A stretch of 64,000 nt of DNA, taken from Arthrobacter sp. Y81 (GTDB taxonomy: Bacteria > Actinomycetota > Actinomycetes > Actinomycetales > Micrococcaceae). The DNA lies in NCBI RefSeq assembly GCF_002929335.1, contig NZ_PJIL01000005.1:1-64000 (forward strand), written 5' to 3'. The number at the start of each line of letters is the position of its first letter. The first letter of the stretch is position 1. Made by a program: the position numbers and the translations under genes. Of this stretch, positions 51,757 to 60,398 are shown piece by piece. The notes below the pieces were generated by a model. That model ran no database searches, had not been told where the DNA came from, and saw only the letters and a program-made list of their open reading frames with translations.

Positions 51757-53051
51757 CCACGATGGCAAACACTCCCGAGAAGACCACAGACCGCACCGAC
51801 TGGAGCAAATGGATCCGCTTCGCGCTGCTGGTCATGGCGGGCGGCACGATCTACAAGCTCGCCAACCTCAAGGACGCGTTCTACGTCCCCATGCAGGAGG
51901 CCATGGGCCTCAGCCACACAGAGATCGGGACGCTGCTGAGCGTCAACTCGATGGTTGCAACGGCGCTCTTCATCGTGGGCGGCTACCTCGCAGACCGCTT
52001 CTCCACACGGATCCTCATCCCGCTCGGTCTCGTCGGCACCGGTGCGCTGGGTCTTTTCCTGAGCACCTTCCCGGGCTTCGGCACGCTCCTCCTCCTGTTC
52101 GCGCTGCTGGCCGTCTGCTCGGACTGCCTGGTCTGGCCCGCGCTGCTCAAGAGCATCCGCCAGCTCGGCGGCTCGAAGGAACAAGGACGGCTCTTTGGCC
52201 TGCTCGAAGGCGGCCGCGGCGTCGTGGACACGGCCGTGGCATTCTCCGCACTGGGAATCTTCGTCCTCCTCGGTTCAGGCACCGGCGGGTTCCGCGCGGC
52301 CATCGCCTTCTACGCCATCATCGACATCGCCGTCGGCGTGCTGCTGTTCTTGCTGCTTCGCAATCAGACAAGCGAGCAGATCAGTAAGCAGCCCGCAGAG
52401 AAGAAGCAGAAGGCCGGCCTCGGCGAGATCTGGCGTGCGGCGAAGATGCCGCAGCTGTGGTGGGTGAGCTTCACCGTGTTCATGGTGTACGTGGTGTATT
52501 GCGGCCTCACCTACTTCATTCCCTACCTGACCTACGTCTACGGGCTGCCGGTCGCGCTGGTCGGCGCCTACGGCATCATCAACCAGTACGGCCTGAAGAT
52601 CCTCGGCGGCCCGATCGGCGGAGTTCTCGCGGACAAGGTGTTCAAGGGGGCGAGCCGGTACATCCGGCTGGCGTTCCTGTGCCTGATCCCGGTGGTGGCG
52701 GTGCTGCTGGTCCTGCCGGCCGATCCGGGCAGCCAGATCCCGGCCATGATGGTGACCCTGCTGTTCTCGCTCATCGTCTTCACCATGCGCGGTGTGTTCT
52801 GGGCGCCGATGGACGAAGTGGGGATCCCGGAGAAGTCCAGCGGCACCGCCTTCGGCATCGCCTGCCTGGTGGGCTACGCACCCGGGATGTTCGCCTTCAT
52901 GGTCTACGGGGCCATCCTCGATGCGAATCCGGGAGCCGGTGGCTACCACATCGTATTCATCGTGCTCGCGACGCTCGCTCTGGTGGGAGCGCTGGTGTCC
53001 AGCGGCCTCGTGCGGGCCGCCCGGGCCCGACGGGCAGCAGTCGAGGTCTGA
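51753..53051 (+). CDS. MFS transporter (sugar/polyol-type) coupled to isomerase
   Basis: 432 residues with 12 helices; N-terminal half with GGYLADRFSTRILIPLGLVG, GGPIGGVLADKVFKGASRYI in the second half. Overlaps the preceding isomerase gene by four bases. Likely imports the isomerase substrate, which is inference from coupling. A strong hairpin follows. Confidence 0.85.
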   Translation: MTTMANTPEKTTDRTDWSKWIRFALLVMAGGTIYKLANLKDAFYVPMQEAMGLSHTEIGTLLSVNSMVATALFIVGGYLADRFSTRILIPLGLVGTGALGLFLSTFPGFGTLLLLFALLAVCSDCLVWPALLKSIRQLGGSKEQGRLFGLLEGGRGVVDTAVAFSALGIFVLLGSGTGGFRAAIAFYAIIDIAVGVLLFLLLRNQTSEQISKQPAEKKQKAGLGEIWRAAKMPQLWWVSFTVFMVYVVYCGLTYFIPYLTYVYGLPVALVGAYGIINQYGLKILGGPIGGVLADKVFKGASRYIRLAFLCLIPVVAVLLVLPADPGSQIPAMMVTLLFSLIVFTMRGVFWAPMDEVGIPEKSSGTAFGIACLVGYAPGMFAFMVYGAILDANPGAGGYHIVFIVLATLALVGALVSSGLVRAARARRAAVEV

Positions 53052-53071
53052 CGCTTTTCCGGACGCGAACG

Positions 53072-53108
53072 ACGACGGAACCCCTGGGAAACCCAGGGGT
53101 TCCGTCGT
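53072..53108 (+). terminator. 17-bp terminator hairpin after the MFS gene
   Basis: ACGACGGAACCCCTGGG (53072-53088) pairs perfectly with CCCAGGGGTTCCGTCGT (53092-53108) around AAA. It ends the isomerase/MFS operon. Confidence 0.85.
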
Positions 53109-53191
53109 CAGATGATTTGAAACCGTCTGGAAGAGACACGCCTAAGGCCGCAGCCCGCACTTGCCGCCAGCACCCCGTCGGAGCATAATGG

Positions 53192-53217
53192 TTAGCAGAG
53201 CTAATTAGCATTGCTAA
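53192..53217. promoter_or_regulatory. 26-bp palindromic operator upstream of the MarR gene
   Basis: TTAGCA (53192-53197) and TGCTAA (53212-53217) flank the perfect palindrome GCTAATTAGC (53200-53209); all share one centre at 53204.5. The site lies 28 bp upstream of the MarR start and overlaps the likely promoter, typical of MarR autorepression. Confidence 0.7.
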
Positions 53218-53244
53218 GTAAATTCGCAGGAGGCGCAACGCACA

Positions 53245-53697
53245 GTGACGGCAACGGACCGGGAGCCCCAGGACAGCATCAAGCCGGATATTCTGGCCAT
53301 CGACCTTCGGACGGCGGTGATGCGCACTTCCCGCAGGCTCCGCGTGGAGGCAACCGGTGACGTCATCACGCCGGGCCAGTACACGGTCCTGGCCCAACTG
53401 AACGGCGGCGGCCCGCAGACCCTCCGCGAACTGGCAGAACGCGAGCACGTGCAGGCGCCCTCTATGACCCGGATCGTGAATGCCCTCACAGAGCTGGGCT
53501 TTGTCACCCGGACAGCCCATCCGCTGGACGGACGCCAGGTCCAGGTGGGAATCACCCCGGCCGGCGAGGCCATCCTGGCCGAGGCGCGTGAACAACGGAC
53601 CGCCTGGCTGGCCCACCGTGTCGCCGGACTGAACGACGAAGACCGCCGGATCCTGAGCCGCGCGGCCCGCATCATGCAGCAGCTGAGTGCAAAATGA
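53245..53697 (+). CDS. MarR-family transcriptional regulator
   Basis: 150 residues of the MarR winged-helix fold: TLRELAEREHVQAPSMTRIV as the recognition region and a wing containing PLDGRQVQVGITPAG. Start GTG at 53245 with GGAGG upstream. Overlaps the MFS gene by ATGA; the pair is a regulator-exporter operon controlled through the palindrome at 53192-53217, probably induced by a toxic small molecule. Confidence 0.88.
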   Translation: MTATDREPQDSIKPDILAIDLRTAVMRTSRRLRVEATGDVITPGQYTVLAQLNGGGPQTLRELAEREHVQAPSMTRIVNALTELGFVTRTAHPLDGRQVQVGITPAGEAILAEAREQRTAWLAHRVAGLNDEDRRILSRAARIMQQLSAK

Positions 53698-54956
53698 GCG
53701 CCATGTTCCAGGCGTTGGAGAACCGCAATTACCGCGTGTGGGCGGGCGGGGCGCTCGTCTCCAATATCGGCACGTGGATGCAGCGCGTGGCCCAGGACTG
53801 GCTGGTACTGACCGTGCTCACCGACCATTCCGGCACGGCCGTTGGCATCACCACCGGTCTGCAGTTCCTGCCGATGCTGCTGCTTGGCCCCTACGGCGGC
53901 GTGCTCGCGGACCGGCACCGCAAACGTATGATCCTGCTCTGGACGCAGCTGGCGATGGGCCTGTGCGGGCTGGCCATCGGACTCCTGGTGGTGACGGGCA
54001 CCGCCCAGCTGTGGCACGCCTACCTCGCTGCCCTGTGCCTTGGGCTCGCCAGCGCCATTGACGCCCCGGCCCGCCAGTCCTTCGTCTCCGAACTTGTGGG
54101 GCAGGACAAGGTGTCCAACGCAGTGGCCCTGAACTCCGCTTCCTTCAACACGGCAAGGCTCACCGGCCCTGCCATCGCCGGTGTGCTGATTGCCTGGGTG
54201 GGCACCGGGCCGGTCTTCCTGCTCAACGCGGCCAGCTTCGCCGCAGTCATCATCTCGCTGTTCCGGATCCGCACCTCGGAACTGGCCCCGTCCACGCTGG
54301 CAGTCCGCGGCAAGCACCAGGTGGCCGAGGGCCTGCGGTACGTGCGGGGCCGGCCCGACCTGGTGCTCATCCTGGTCATGGTGGGGATCCTTGGCGCCTT
54401 CGGGATGAATTTCCCCATCACCAACGCGCTGATGTCCACCGCGGAGTTCGGGGTGGGACCGGGTGAATTCGGGCTGCTGGGCTCCATCATGGCGGTCGGG
54501 ACCCTGGCCGGTGCCCTGCTCGCGGCCCGCCGGTCCGGCCCCCGGCTGCGTTTCCTGCTTGGCGGGGCGCTCGGACTCGGGTTCTTCACGCTGGTAGGCA
54601 GCGTGTCGCCGTCGTTCTGGCTCTATGCCGCGGTGCTGATACCGGTGGGCCTGGCCTCCATCACCTTCCTGAACAGCTGCAACACCAGCATCCAGCTCTC
54701 CGTGGAGCCGCAGTTCCGGGGCCGGGTGCTGGCCCTCTACCTGGCCGTCCTCCAGGGCGGCACCGCCGTCGGAGCGCCGCTCATGGGATGGATCGGCACG
54801 GAATTCGGCGCGCGCTGGTCAGTGGCCGCCGGCGGACTCATCGTGTTGCTGACAGGCCTGCTCTCCGTCATCGCGGTCAGCCGGCGCAGCCCGCTGACCT
54901 TCCGGGGACAGCTGCGAACCGCGTTCCCCGGAAAACGCGCCGTTCCTGACGCTTAG
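53694..54956 (+). CDS. MFS exporter (MFS_3/EntS-like)
   Basis: 420 residues with 12 helices. N-terminal FQALENRNYRVWAGGALVSN and the motif GGVLADRHRKRMILLWTQLA place it with the MFS_3 exporters (siderophore, macrolide or drug efflux). Translationally coupled to the MarR gene. Its stop overlaps the stop of the leftward beta-galactosidase remnant. Confidence 0.87.
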   Translation: MSAMFQALENRNYRVWAGGALVSNIGTWMQRVAQDWLVLTVLTDHSGTAVGITTGLQFLPMLLLGPYGGVLADRHRKRMILLWTQLAMGLCGLAIGLLVVTGTAQLWHAYLAALCLGLASAIDAPARQSFVSELVGQDKVSNAVALNSASFNTARLTGPAIAGVLIAWVGTGPVFLLNAASFAAVIISLFRIRTSELAPSTLAVRGKHQVAEGLRYVRGRPDLVLILVMVGILGAFGMNFPITNALMSTAEFGVGPGEFGLLGSIMAVGTLAGALLAARRSGPRLRFLLGGALGLGFFTLVGSVSPSFWLYAAVLIPVGLASITFLNSCNTSIQLSVEPQFRGRVLALYLAVLQGGTAVGAPLMGWIGTEFGARWSVAAGGLIVLLTGLLSVIAVSRRSPLTFRGQLRTAFPGKRAVPDA

Positions 54957-55825
54957 GCGTCAGCCTCCACCAGCACCCGCACGTCCCAGGCGCCCAGCTC
55001 CAGCACGTCGCCGTAGCCGAGGGACTCGCCGCTGATGACGTCCGTCACCGCACCTGGCAGCTTGAAGCTGCCGGGCGTCCAGGACCAGTTGTGCACGAAC
55101 CGGAGACGGCGGCCGTCCCGGGCCGAGGCGCCGGTGACGGTCTGCGACGCCGTCTGCGGACGCCAGTCGCCCTGGTCCCGGGCAGCCCACTGCAGGATGT
55201 CCCGGGCCAGCGCCTCGTTCGGAACGGTGCCCACGTACGTGATGCGGCCCTTCCCGTGCGCGTTGGTGGTCAGCGCCGGCCACCGGCCGAAGTGCACGTG
55301 GTCGTAGGAGGCCAGCACCTGCGCCCCCTGGGGCTGGACGCCGTCGATCCAGCGCGTACCGGCGGCAGCCGGGCTGGGGCTGAAGCCGGCGCCCTTGAAG
55401 CCCGCAGCCACCAGAACGGGCTGCGCGCTGGCGTACGCTGCCGGGTCCTGCGCAATCATCTGGCCGGGGTGCAGCAGGCGGGACTGCAGGCCGGCGTCGA
55501 ACGCGCCCCGGTAGAAGGCGTCGAAAATGGCCTGGTACGAACGCGGGTCCGGCTCGCTATCGTGCTGACCAGCCAGCGAGAGCTGCGGCGCCTCCTGGAA
55601 CGCCCACTTCGTGTCGTTTGAGTACACCAGGGCGATGTCGGCGTCGGGCGTCAGGCCGGTGACCAGGTAACCGGCCGCGGCGAAGTCCGCCCCCAGCTCC
55701 TTGATCTGCCGGTAGGTCCGGCCGGGCTCCAGGCTGTGCGGCAGCACCCCGCCCCAGAACGTCTCGGCGCCGAAGTGCAGGGTGTGCCAGTGCCAGTACT
55801 CGATCATGCTGGCGCCGCGGGACAC
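54953..55825 (-). pseudogene. C-terminal part of a GH42 beta-galactosidase
   Basis: 290 residues homologous to the last 40 percent of GH42 beta-galactosidases (about 680 residues in full). The beginning IEYWHWHTLHFGAETFWGG contains the conserved Glu (Glu21 here) of the GH42 nucleophile region, followed by the Rossmann-like trimerisation domain and C-terminal beta domain (LVLASYDHVH-type and VHNWSWTPGSFKLPGAV segments). The N-terminal TIM barrel with the acid/base Glu is missing: homology extends upstream only to about 55860 (AGTAWALVSRGAS). It therefore cannot be an active beta-galactosidase. It is divergent from the LacI gene. Confidence 0.8.
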
Positions 55826-55922
55826 CAGGGCCCACGCCGTTCCGGCGGCCCCCGCGTTTACGAAACGTACAGCAATCCCGTATGCCTCCGTTTAGTGTTG
55901 GTGCAGCAGATCACGAAACCGA

Positions 55923-55943
55923 TTACGTAAACCGTTTGCGTAA
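55923..55943. promoter_or_regulatory. LacI-type operator, 21-bp near-palindrome
   Basis: TTACGTAAACCGTTTGCGTAA (55923-55943) matches its reverse complement except at the central position and one pair. A related GTTTACGAAACG lies at about 55856. The site is 33 bp before the LacI start, the expected place for LacI-family autoregulation and control of the divergent gene. Confidence 0.7.
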
Positions 55944-55975
55944 GACGGTTCCAGCAACACCCGCGAGGAGAAACA

Positions 55976-56953
55976 GTGGTAACCATCAGGGACGTCGCCA
56001 AGCACGCCGGCGTATCTCCCGCCACCGTTTCGCGGGTGGTCAACGGGCTGGTGGGGTACTCCACCGAGACCCGCGAGCGCGTGGAGGACGCGGTCCGGAG
56101 CCTCAGCTACGAAACGGACTACCTTGCCCGCGGCCTGAAAACCCGGCAGACCTCCGTGATCGGGCTTCTGGCCCCTATGGTCTCGGATGCCCTCGCCTCG
56201 CAGGTCATGCTGGGGGTTGAGCAGGAAGCCCAGGAGCGCGGCTACGCCGTGATGCTTGGCCGCACCGGCGCCAAGTCGGCGTTCATCGCCGGCTACCTCC
56301 GGACGCTCCGCACTTACCGGGCGGCCGGCGTCATCCTCATCTCCGCCGTCATTACCCCCGAAACACGGCAACTGCTGGGGCCGAACATCCCCATCATCTC
56401 CGTGGCCATCAGCGACAAGTCAGGCTCACCCAGCGTGGCCATCGACGACGAACAGGCAGCCTACGACGCAACCCGTCACCTGCTGAAGCTCGGCCACCGC
56501 CGGATCGGCCTGCTCGCCGGAGACCCCGCCTCCATCTACGTGGCCCAGCCACGCCAACGCGGTTACCTCCGCGCCATGGCCGAGGCCAAATGCACCCCCG
56601 CCACCGCCGCGGGCAGCTTCTTCTACGAAAGCGGCGCCCCCGGCCTGGACGAACTCCTCCATCAGGAACCGGAACTCACCGCCATCTTCGCCATGAGCGA
56701 CGAGATGGGGGCCGCCGTGGTGAACGAACTGCAGAAACGGGGCCGCCGGGTCCCGGAGGACGTCTCCGTGCTCGGGTTCGACAACACCTCCACCGCCCTG
56801 CACGTCCACCCGCCCCTGAGCACCATGGCCCAGCCGCTCGAGGAAATGGGACGGATGGCGGTCAAGAAACTCCTCCGCTCCCGCGACCTGGGACCGAAGA
56901 TCATGCCGCACCGGCTGATCGAACGCGGCTCCACCGCGCCACCCACCAGCTAG
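55976..56953 (+). CDS. LacI-family transcriptional regulator
   Basis: 325 residues: HTH VTIRDVAKHAGVSPATVSRV (1-20), hinge helix, then a periplasmic-binding-like sugar domain (about 60-320; IGLLAPMVSDALASQVMLGV; SVAIDDEQAAYDATRHLLKL; ELTAIFAMSDEMGAAVVNEL). Start GTG at 55976 with GAGGAG. It lies upstream of the alpha-glucoside importer and next to a LacI operator, so it most likely represses this cluster until a glucoside binds. Confidence 0.9.
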   Translation: MVTIRDVAKHAGVSPATVSRVVNGLVGYSTETRERVEDAVRSLSYETDYLARGLKTRQTSVIGLLAPMVSDALASQVMLGVEQEAQERGYAVMLGRTGAKSAFIAGYLRTLRTYRAAGVILISAVITPETRQLLGPNIPIISVAISDKSGSPSVAIDDEQAAYDATRHLLKLGHRRIGLLAGDPASIYVAQPRQRGYLRAMAEAKCTPATAAGSFFYESGAPGLDELLHQEPELTAIFAMSDEMGAAVVNELQKRGRRVPEDVSVLGFDNTSTALHVHPPLSTMAQPLEEMGRMAVKKLLRSRDLGPKIMPHRLIERGSTAPPTS

Positions 56954-56974
56954 CGCCACCCACCAGCTAGCGCC
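56941..56974. repeat. 17-bp tandem duplication over the LacI stop codon
   Basis: ACCCACCAGCTAGCGCC occurs twice in tandem (56941-56957 and 56958-56974). The first copy contains the LacI stop codon TAG, so the duplication lies at the gene end. Confidence 0.7.
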
Positions 56975-57071
56975 CCAAGACCTAACGCCCCAACCCAGCC
57001 ACACCGCACCCAACCCAAAACCCCACGGCAACAGCCGGCACTGACTTGTGCCGCCGTCGTCGCACTCCCCT

Positions 57072-57129
57072 GCGCCCTAAAACCAAGCGCCCTAAAACCA
57101 AGCGCCCTAAACCAAGTGCCAGAAACCAA
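57072..57129. repeat. Four 14-15 bp tandem repeats upstream of the binding-protein gene
   Basis: Units at 57072-57086, 57087-57101, 57102-57115 and 57116-57129 follow the consensus GCGCCCTAAAACCAA, the last ones with small changes. They lie in the leader of the alpha-glucoside binding-protein gene, 25 bp before its start. Confidence 0.7.
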
Positions 57130-57154
57130 ACAGAACCCCCTGAAGGAGCAACAC

Positions 57155-58474
57155 ATGAGGCAGCGCCGCCGGACCTGGCAGACTCTTCTCACCACCACCG
57201 CATTCGTGACGGCCGCCGCCGTCTCGCTCACGGCCTGCGGCGGATCCGCGCAGGAACCCAAGGCCGCCGCCAACGCCGCCGCGGCGTTCGAAGGCAAGGG
57301 CCCCATCAACTACGTCTCCTCCCGCGACGCCTCGGGCGCCGCGCAGAAGAGCATCGACGAATGGAACGCCGCCCACCCGGACCAGAAGGTCACCTTCATC
57401 GAGCTCCCGGACTCCGCGGACCAGCAGCGCCAGCAGCTCATCCAGAACGCGCAGATCAAGTCGGACACGTTCAGCGTGCTCAACCTGGACGTGGTCTGGA
57501 ACTCCGAATTCGCCGCCAACAAGTGGGTCCTCCCGCTCCCCGAGGACGCCATCCCCACGGCGGACATGATCCCCGCCACCGTCAACGCCGCGAAGTACCG
57601 GGACACCCTCTACGGCGCCCCGTACTACACCGACGGCGCGCTCTTCTACTACCGCACCGACCTGCTCAGGGCCGCCGGCGTGGCCGCCCCGCCCAAGACC
57701 TGGGACGAGATGAAGGCCGCCTGCGAAAAGGTCCTGGCACTGCCAGAGGCCAAGGGCATGTCCTGCTACGCCGGCCAGTTCGACAAGAACGAGGGCCTCA
57801 CGGTCAACTTCTCCGAAGCCGTGGCCTCAGCCGGCGGCAGCATCGTGGACGCCGAGGGCAAACCCACCGTCAACACCGCCGAAGCCAGGCAGGGCCTCTC
57901 CCAGCTGGTGGACGGCTTCAAGGATGGCCTCTTCCCCAGCGACGCCATCACCTACCTCGAGGAACAGGGCCGCCGCGCGTTCCAGGACGGCAAAGTGGTG
58001 TTCCTGCGCAACTGGCCGTTCCTCTACTCGTCGCTGAGCGCCACGGACGGCTCCAGCTCCGTGGCCGGCAAGTTCAACATCACCTCCATCCCCGGCACCA
58101 AGGGCCCCGGCGTCTCCACCCTGGGCGGCCGCAACCTGGCCGTCTCCCCCTTCACGCAGAACAAGGCAACGGCCCTGGAGTTCATCAGGTTCTTCACCAG
58201 CCAGGAACAGGCCCAGAAGCGGCTGGCGCTCAGCTCCCGTGCGCCGGCCTACGCCGCGCTCTACGAGGATCCCGCCGTCGTGGCCAAGCGCCCGTTCTTC
58301 CCCACCCTGCTCGAATCCCTGACCAACGCCCAGCCCCGCCCCAAGGTGGTCCAGTACGGCGCCACCACCAAGGCCATCCAGGAAGAGGCCTACGCCGCCC
58401 TCACCGGCGCCAAGGACACGGACACCGCCCTGAAGGACATGCAGGCCAAGCTCGAAGAGATCACCGCGAAATGA
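57155..58474 (+). CDS. Sugar (alpha-glucoside) ABC transporter, substrate-binding lipoprotein
   Basis: 439 residues. Twin basic start, hydrophobic segment and lipobox LTAC (Cys28). Family 1 solute-binding protein of maltose type: AALNFVSS-like KGPINYVSSRDASGAAQKS, and LYGAPYYTDGALFYYRTDLL with many aromatic sugar-contact residues. AAGGAG lies six bases before the ATG at 57155. First gene of a tightly overlapping four-gene operon; delivers an oligosaccharide to the two permeases. Confidence 0.9.
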   Translation: MRQRRRTWQTLLTTTAFVTAAAVSLTACGGSAQEPKAAANAAAAFEGKGPINYVSSRDASGAAQKSIDEWNAAHPDQKVTFIELPDSADQQRQQLIQNAQIKSDTFSVLNLDVVWNSEFAANKWVLPLPEDAIPTADMIPATVNAAKYRDTLYGAPYYTDGALFYYRTDLLRAAGVAAPPKTWDEMKAACEKVLALPEAKGMSCYAGQFDKNEGLTVNFSEAVASAGGSIVDAEGKPTVNTAEARQGLSQLVDGFKDGLFPSDAITYLEEQGRRAFQDGKVVFLRNWPFLYSSLSATDGSSSVAGKFNITSIPGTKGPGVSTLGGRNLAVSPFTQNKATALEFIRFFTSQEQAQKRLALSSRAPAYAALYEDPAVVAKRPFFPTLLESLTNAQPRPKVVQYGATTKAIQEEAYAALTGAKDTDTALKDMQAKLEEITAK

Positions 58475-59487
58475 CAACCACAGTTACTTCGCCGGCACCT
58501 TCGGCACCGCAGGACCTAAAGAACCCAAACCGCGGCCTCAAGACCCGTACTCCCGGCGAAGGCCGCATGGCCGCCATGCTGCTCTCCCCCACGCTCCTGG
58601 TCCTGGCCCTGGTGATCGTGTACCCGCTCATCTCGGCCATCCACCAGTCGCTCTTCAGCGCCGAGTCCGGCCTGGACGCGGACGGCTTCGTCACCGAGGG
58701 CGAGGCCTTCGTGGGCCTGGCCAACTACGCGGACCTCTTCGTGGGCGAATCCGGCCGGCGCTTCCTTAACGCCTTCGGCAACACCACATTCTTCACCGTC
58801 ACCACCGTGCTGCTGGAAACCGTCCTGGGCCTGTGCCTGGCGCTGGCCATGAACCGGGCGTTCCGCGGCCGGGCCTTCCTCCGCGCCAGCATCCTGGTCC
58901 CGTGGGCCGTGCCCACCGCCGTCTCCGGCCTGCTGTGGCGCTGGATCTTCCAGTCGGACGGCATCGCCAACAGCCTGCTCGGCAGCGAGATCCTCTGGAC
59001 CGCCGAAGGCACCGCCTCCAAGCTGGCCGTGATCATTGCGGAGGTGTGGAAGACCGCCCCGTTCATCGGCCTGCTGGTCCTGGCCGGCATGCAGATCATC
59101 CCGGAGGAAGTGTACGAGGCCGCCAAGATCGACGGCGCCGGCTGGTGGCGCCAGCTGGGCTCCATCACGCTCCCCCTGGTCAAGCCCACGCTCCTGGTGG
59201 CCGTGCTGTTCCGCATGCTCGACGCCCTGCGGATGTTCGACCTCCCGTTCGTCCTCATCGGGCCCGGCAAGGAGTCCGTGGAAACTCTCTCCATGCTCGC
59301 CTGGGACGAGTCCAACCAGCTCCGCTACGGCTCCGCCTCCGCTTTCGCCGTCGTACTGTTCCTGTACGTCGCCGTAGTGGCCGTGGTGTTCGTGAAGGTG
59401 CTGGGCGCGGACGTCACCGGCGCCAAAAAGCTGGGCTCCAAGAAGCGCAAGGCAACCCGTTCACAGAAGGCCGAGGCCACCCGATGA
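58471..59487 (+). CDS. Sugar ABC transporter permease (MalF-like)
   Basis: 338 residues, six helices, with the coupling motif EEVYEAAKIDGAGWWRQLGS followed by ITLPLVKP. Overlaps the binding-protein stop by ATGA. An N-terminal extension of about 40 residues is Pro/Thr-rich. Partner of the next permease. No ATPase gene is present, so the importer must use a shared MsiK-type ATPase encoded elsewhere, as is common in actinobacteria. Confidence 0.9.
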   Translation: MTTTVTSPAPSAPQDLKNPNRGLKTRTPGEGRMAAMLLSPTLLVLALVIVYPLISAIHQSLFSAESGLDADGFVTEGEAFVGLANYADLFVGESGRRFLNAFGNTTFFTVTTVLLETVLGLCLALAMNRAFRGRAFLRASILVPWAVPTAVSGLLWRWIFQSDGIANSLLGSEILWTAEGTASKLAVIIAEVWKTAPFIGLLVLAGMQIIPEEVYEAAKIDGAGWWRQLGSITLPLVKPTLLVAVLFRMLDALRMFDLPFVLIGPGKESVETLSMLAWDESNQLRYGSASAFAVVLFLYVAVVAVVFVKVLGADVTGAKKLGSKKRKATRSQKAEATR

Positions 59488-60398
59488 CCATCACCGAACT
59501 CCGCAGCCTCGCCACTGACGGTAAGCGGCGCGCCCGCCAGCAGAACGCCGACGCTCCTGTCCCTGCGAAGAAGAAGCGCACCTGGCGCTCGTACTCCGTG
59601 TACGCCGGACTGGTGCTGATCTTCGCCTACTGCCTGGCGCCGTTCTACTGGATGATCGTCTCCAGCCTCCGCCGCACCGCGGACATCTTCGACAACACCT
59701 TCCTGCCCGCGCCGTTCTCCCTCGAGAACTACGTGAAGGTGTTCGACGGCTCCACCATGTTCGGCCAGGCCCTGCTCAACAGCCTGATCGTGGCCGGCAC
59801 CACCACGGTGTTCGCCCTGGTGCTGGGAGTCTTCGCCGCGTACGCCATTTCCCGGCTGGAGTTCCGGTTCAAGTCCGTGATCCTCGGCGTTATTATTGCG
59901 ACGTCGATGTTCCCCGGCATCTCGGTGGTGGTCCCGCTGCTGAGGTTCTTCACGGACCTCGGCTGGATCAACACCTACCAGGCGATGATCATCCCCAACC
60001 TGTCCTTCGCCATCCCGCTCGCCGTCTGGAACCTGACCACGTTCATGAAACAGCTGCCGTTCGACCTCGAAGAAGCGGCGATGATCGACGGCTGCACCAA
60101 GTGGCAGGCGTTCCGGAAGGTGCTGCTTCCGTTGGCCGCGCCCGGCGTGTTCACCACCGCCATCCTGACGTTCATCCACAGCTGGAACGAGTTCATCATC
60201 GCCCTCTCGATGATCAACGACCCCAAAATCCAGACCGCCACCGTGGCCATCTCCAAGTTCACCGGCGCCACCGAATTCCAGGCACCGTTCGGCGAACAGA
60301 TGGCCGCCGGCGTGATCGTCACTGTCCCGCTGGTGATCATGGTGCTGATCTTCCAGCGCCGGATCGTGGAAGGCCTCACCGCCGGGGCCGGCAAATGA
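59484..60398 (+). CDS. Sugar ABC transporter permease (MalG-like)
   Basis: 304 residues, six helices; the MalG-type coupling loop FDLEEAAMIDGCTKWQAFRK with PLAAPGVFTTAILTFIHSWN. Overlaps the MalF-like gene by ATGA. N-terminal cytoplasmic segment is basic (RRARQQNADAPVPAKKKRTW). Confidence 0.9.
   Translation: MTITELRSLATDGKRRARQQNADAPVPAKKKRTWRSYSVYAGLVLIFAYCLAPFYWMIVSSLRRTADIFDNTFLPAPFSLENYVKVFDGSTMFGQALLNSLIVAGTTTVFALVLGVFAAYAISRLEFRFKSVILGVIIATSMFPGISVVVPLLRFFTDLGWINTYQAMIIPNLSFAIPLAVWNLTTFMKQLPFDLEEAAMIDGCTKWQAFRKVLLPLAAPGVFTTAILTFIHSWNEFIIALSMINDPKIQTATVAISKFTGATEFQAPFGEQMAAGVIVTVPLVIMVLIFQRRIVEGLTAGAGK

Noticed and set aside
57046..58470. Extension of the MalF-like frame upstream through the binding-protein gene
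   Set aside because: The composition is Arg/Gly/Pro-rich shadow; real start is the ATG overlapping the binding-protein stop at 58471.
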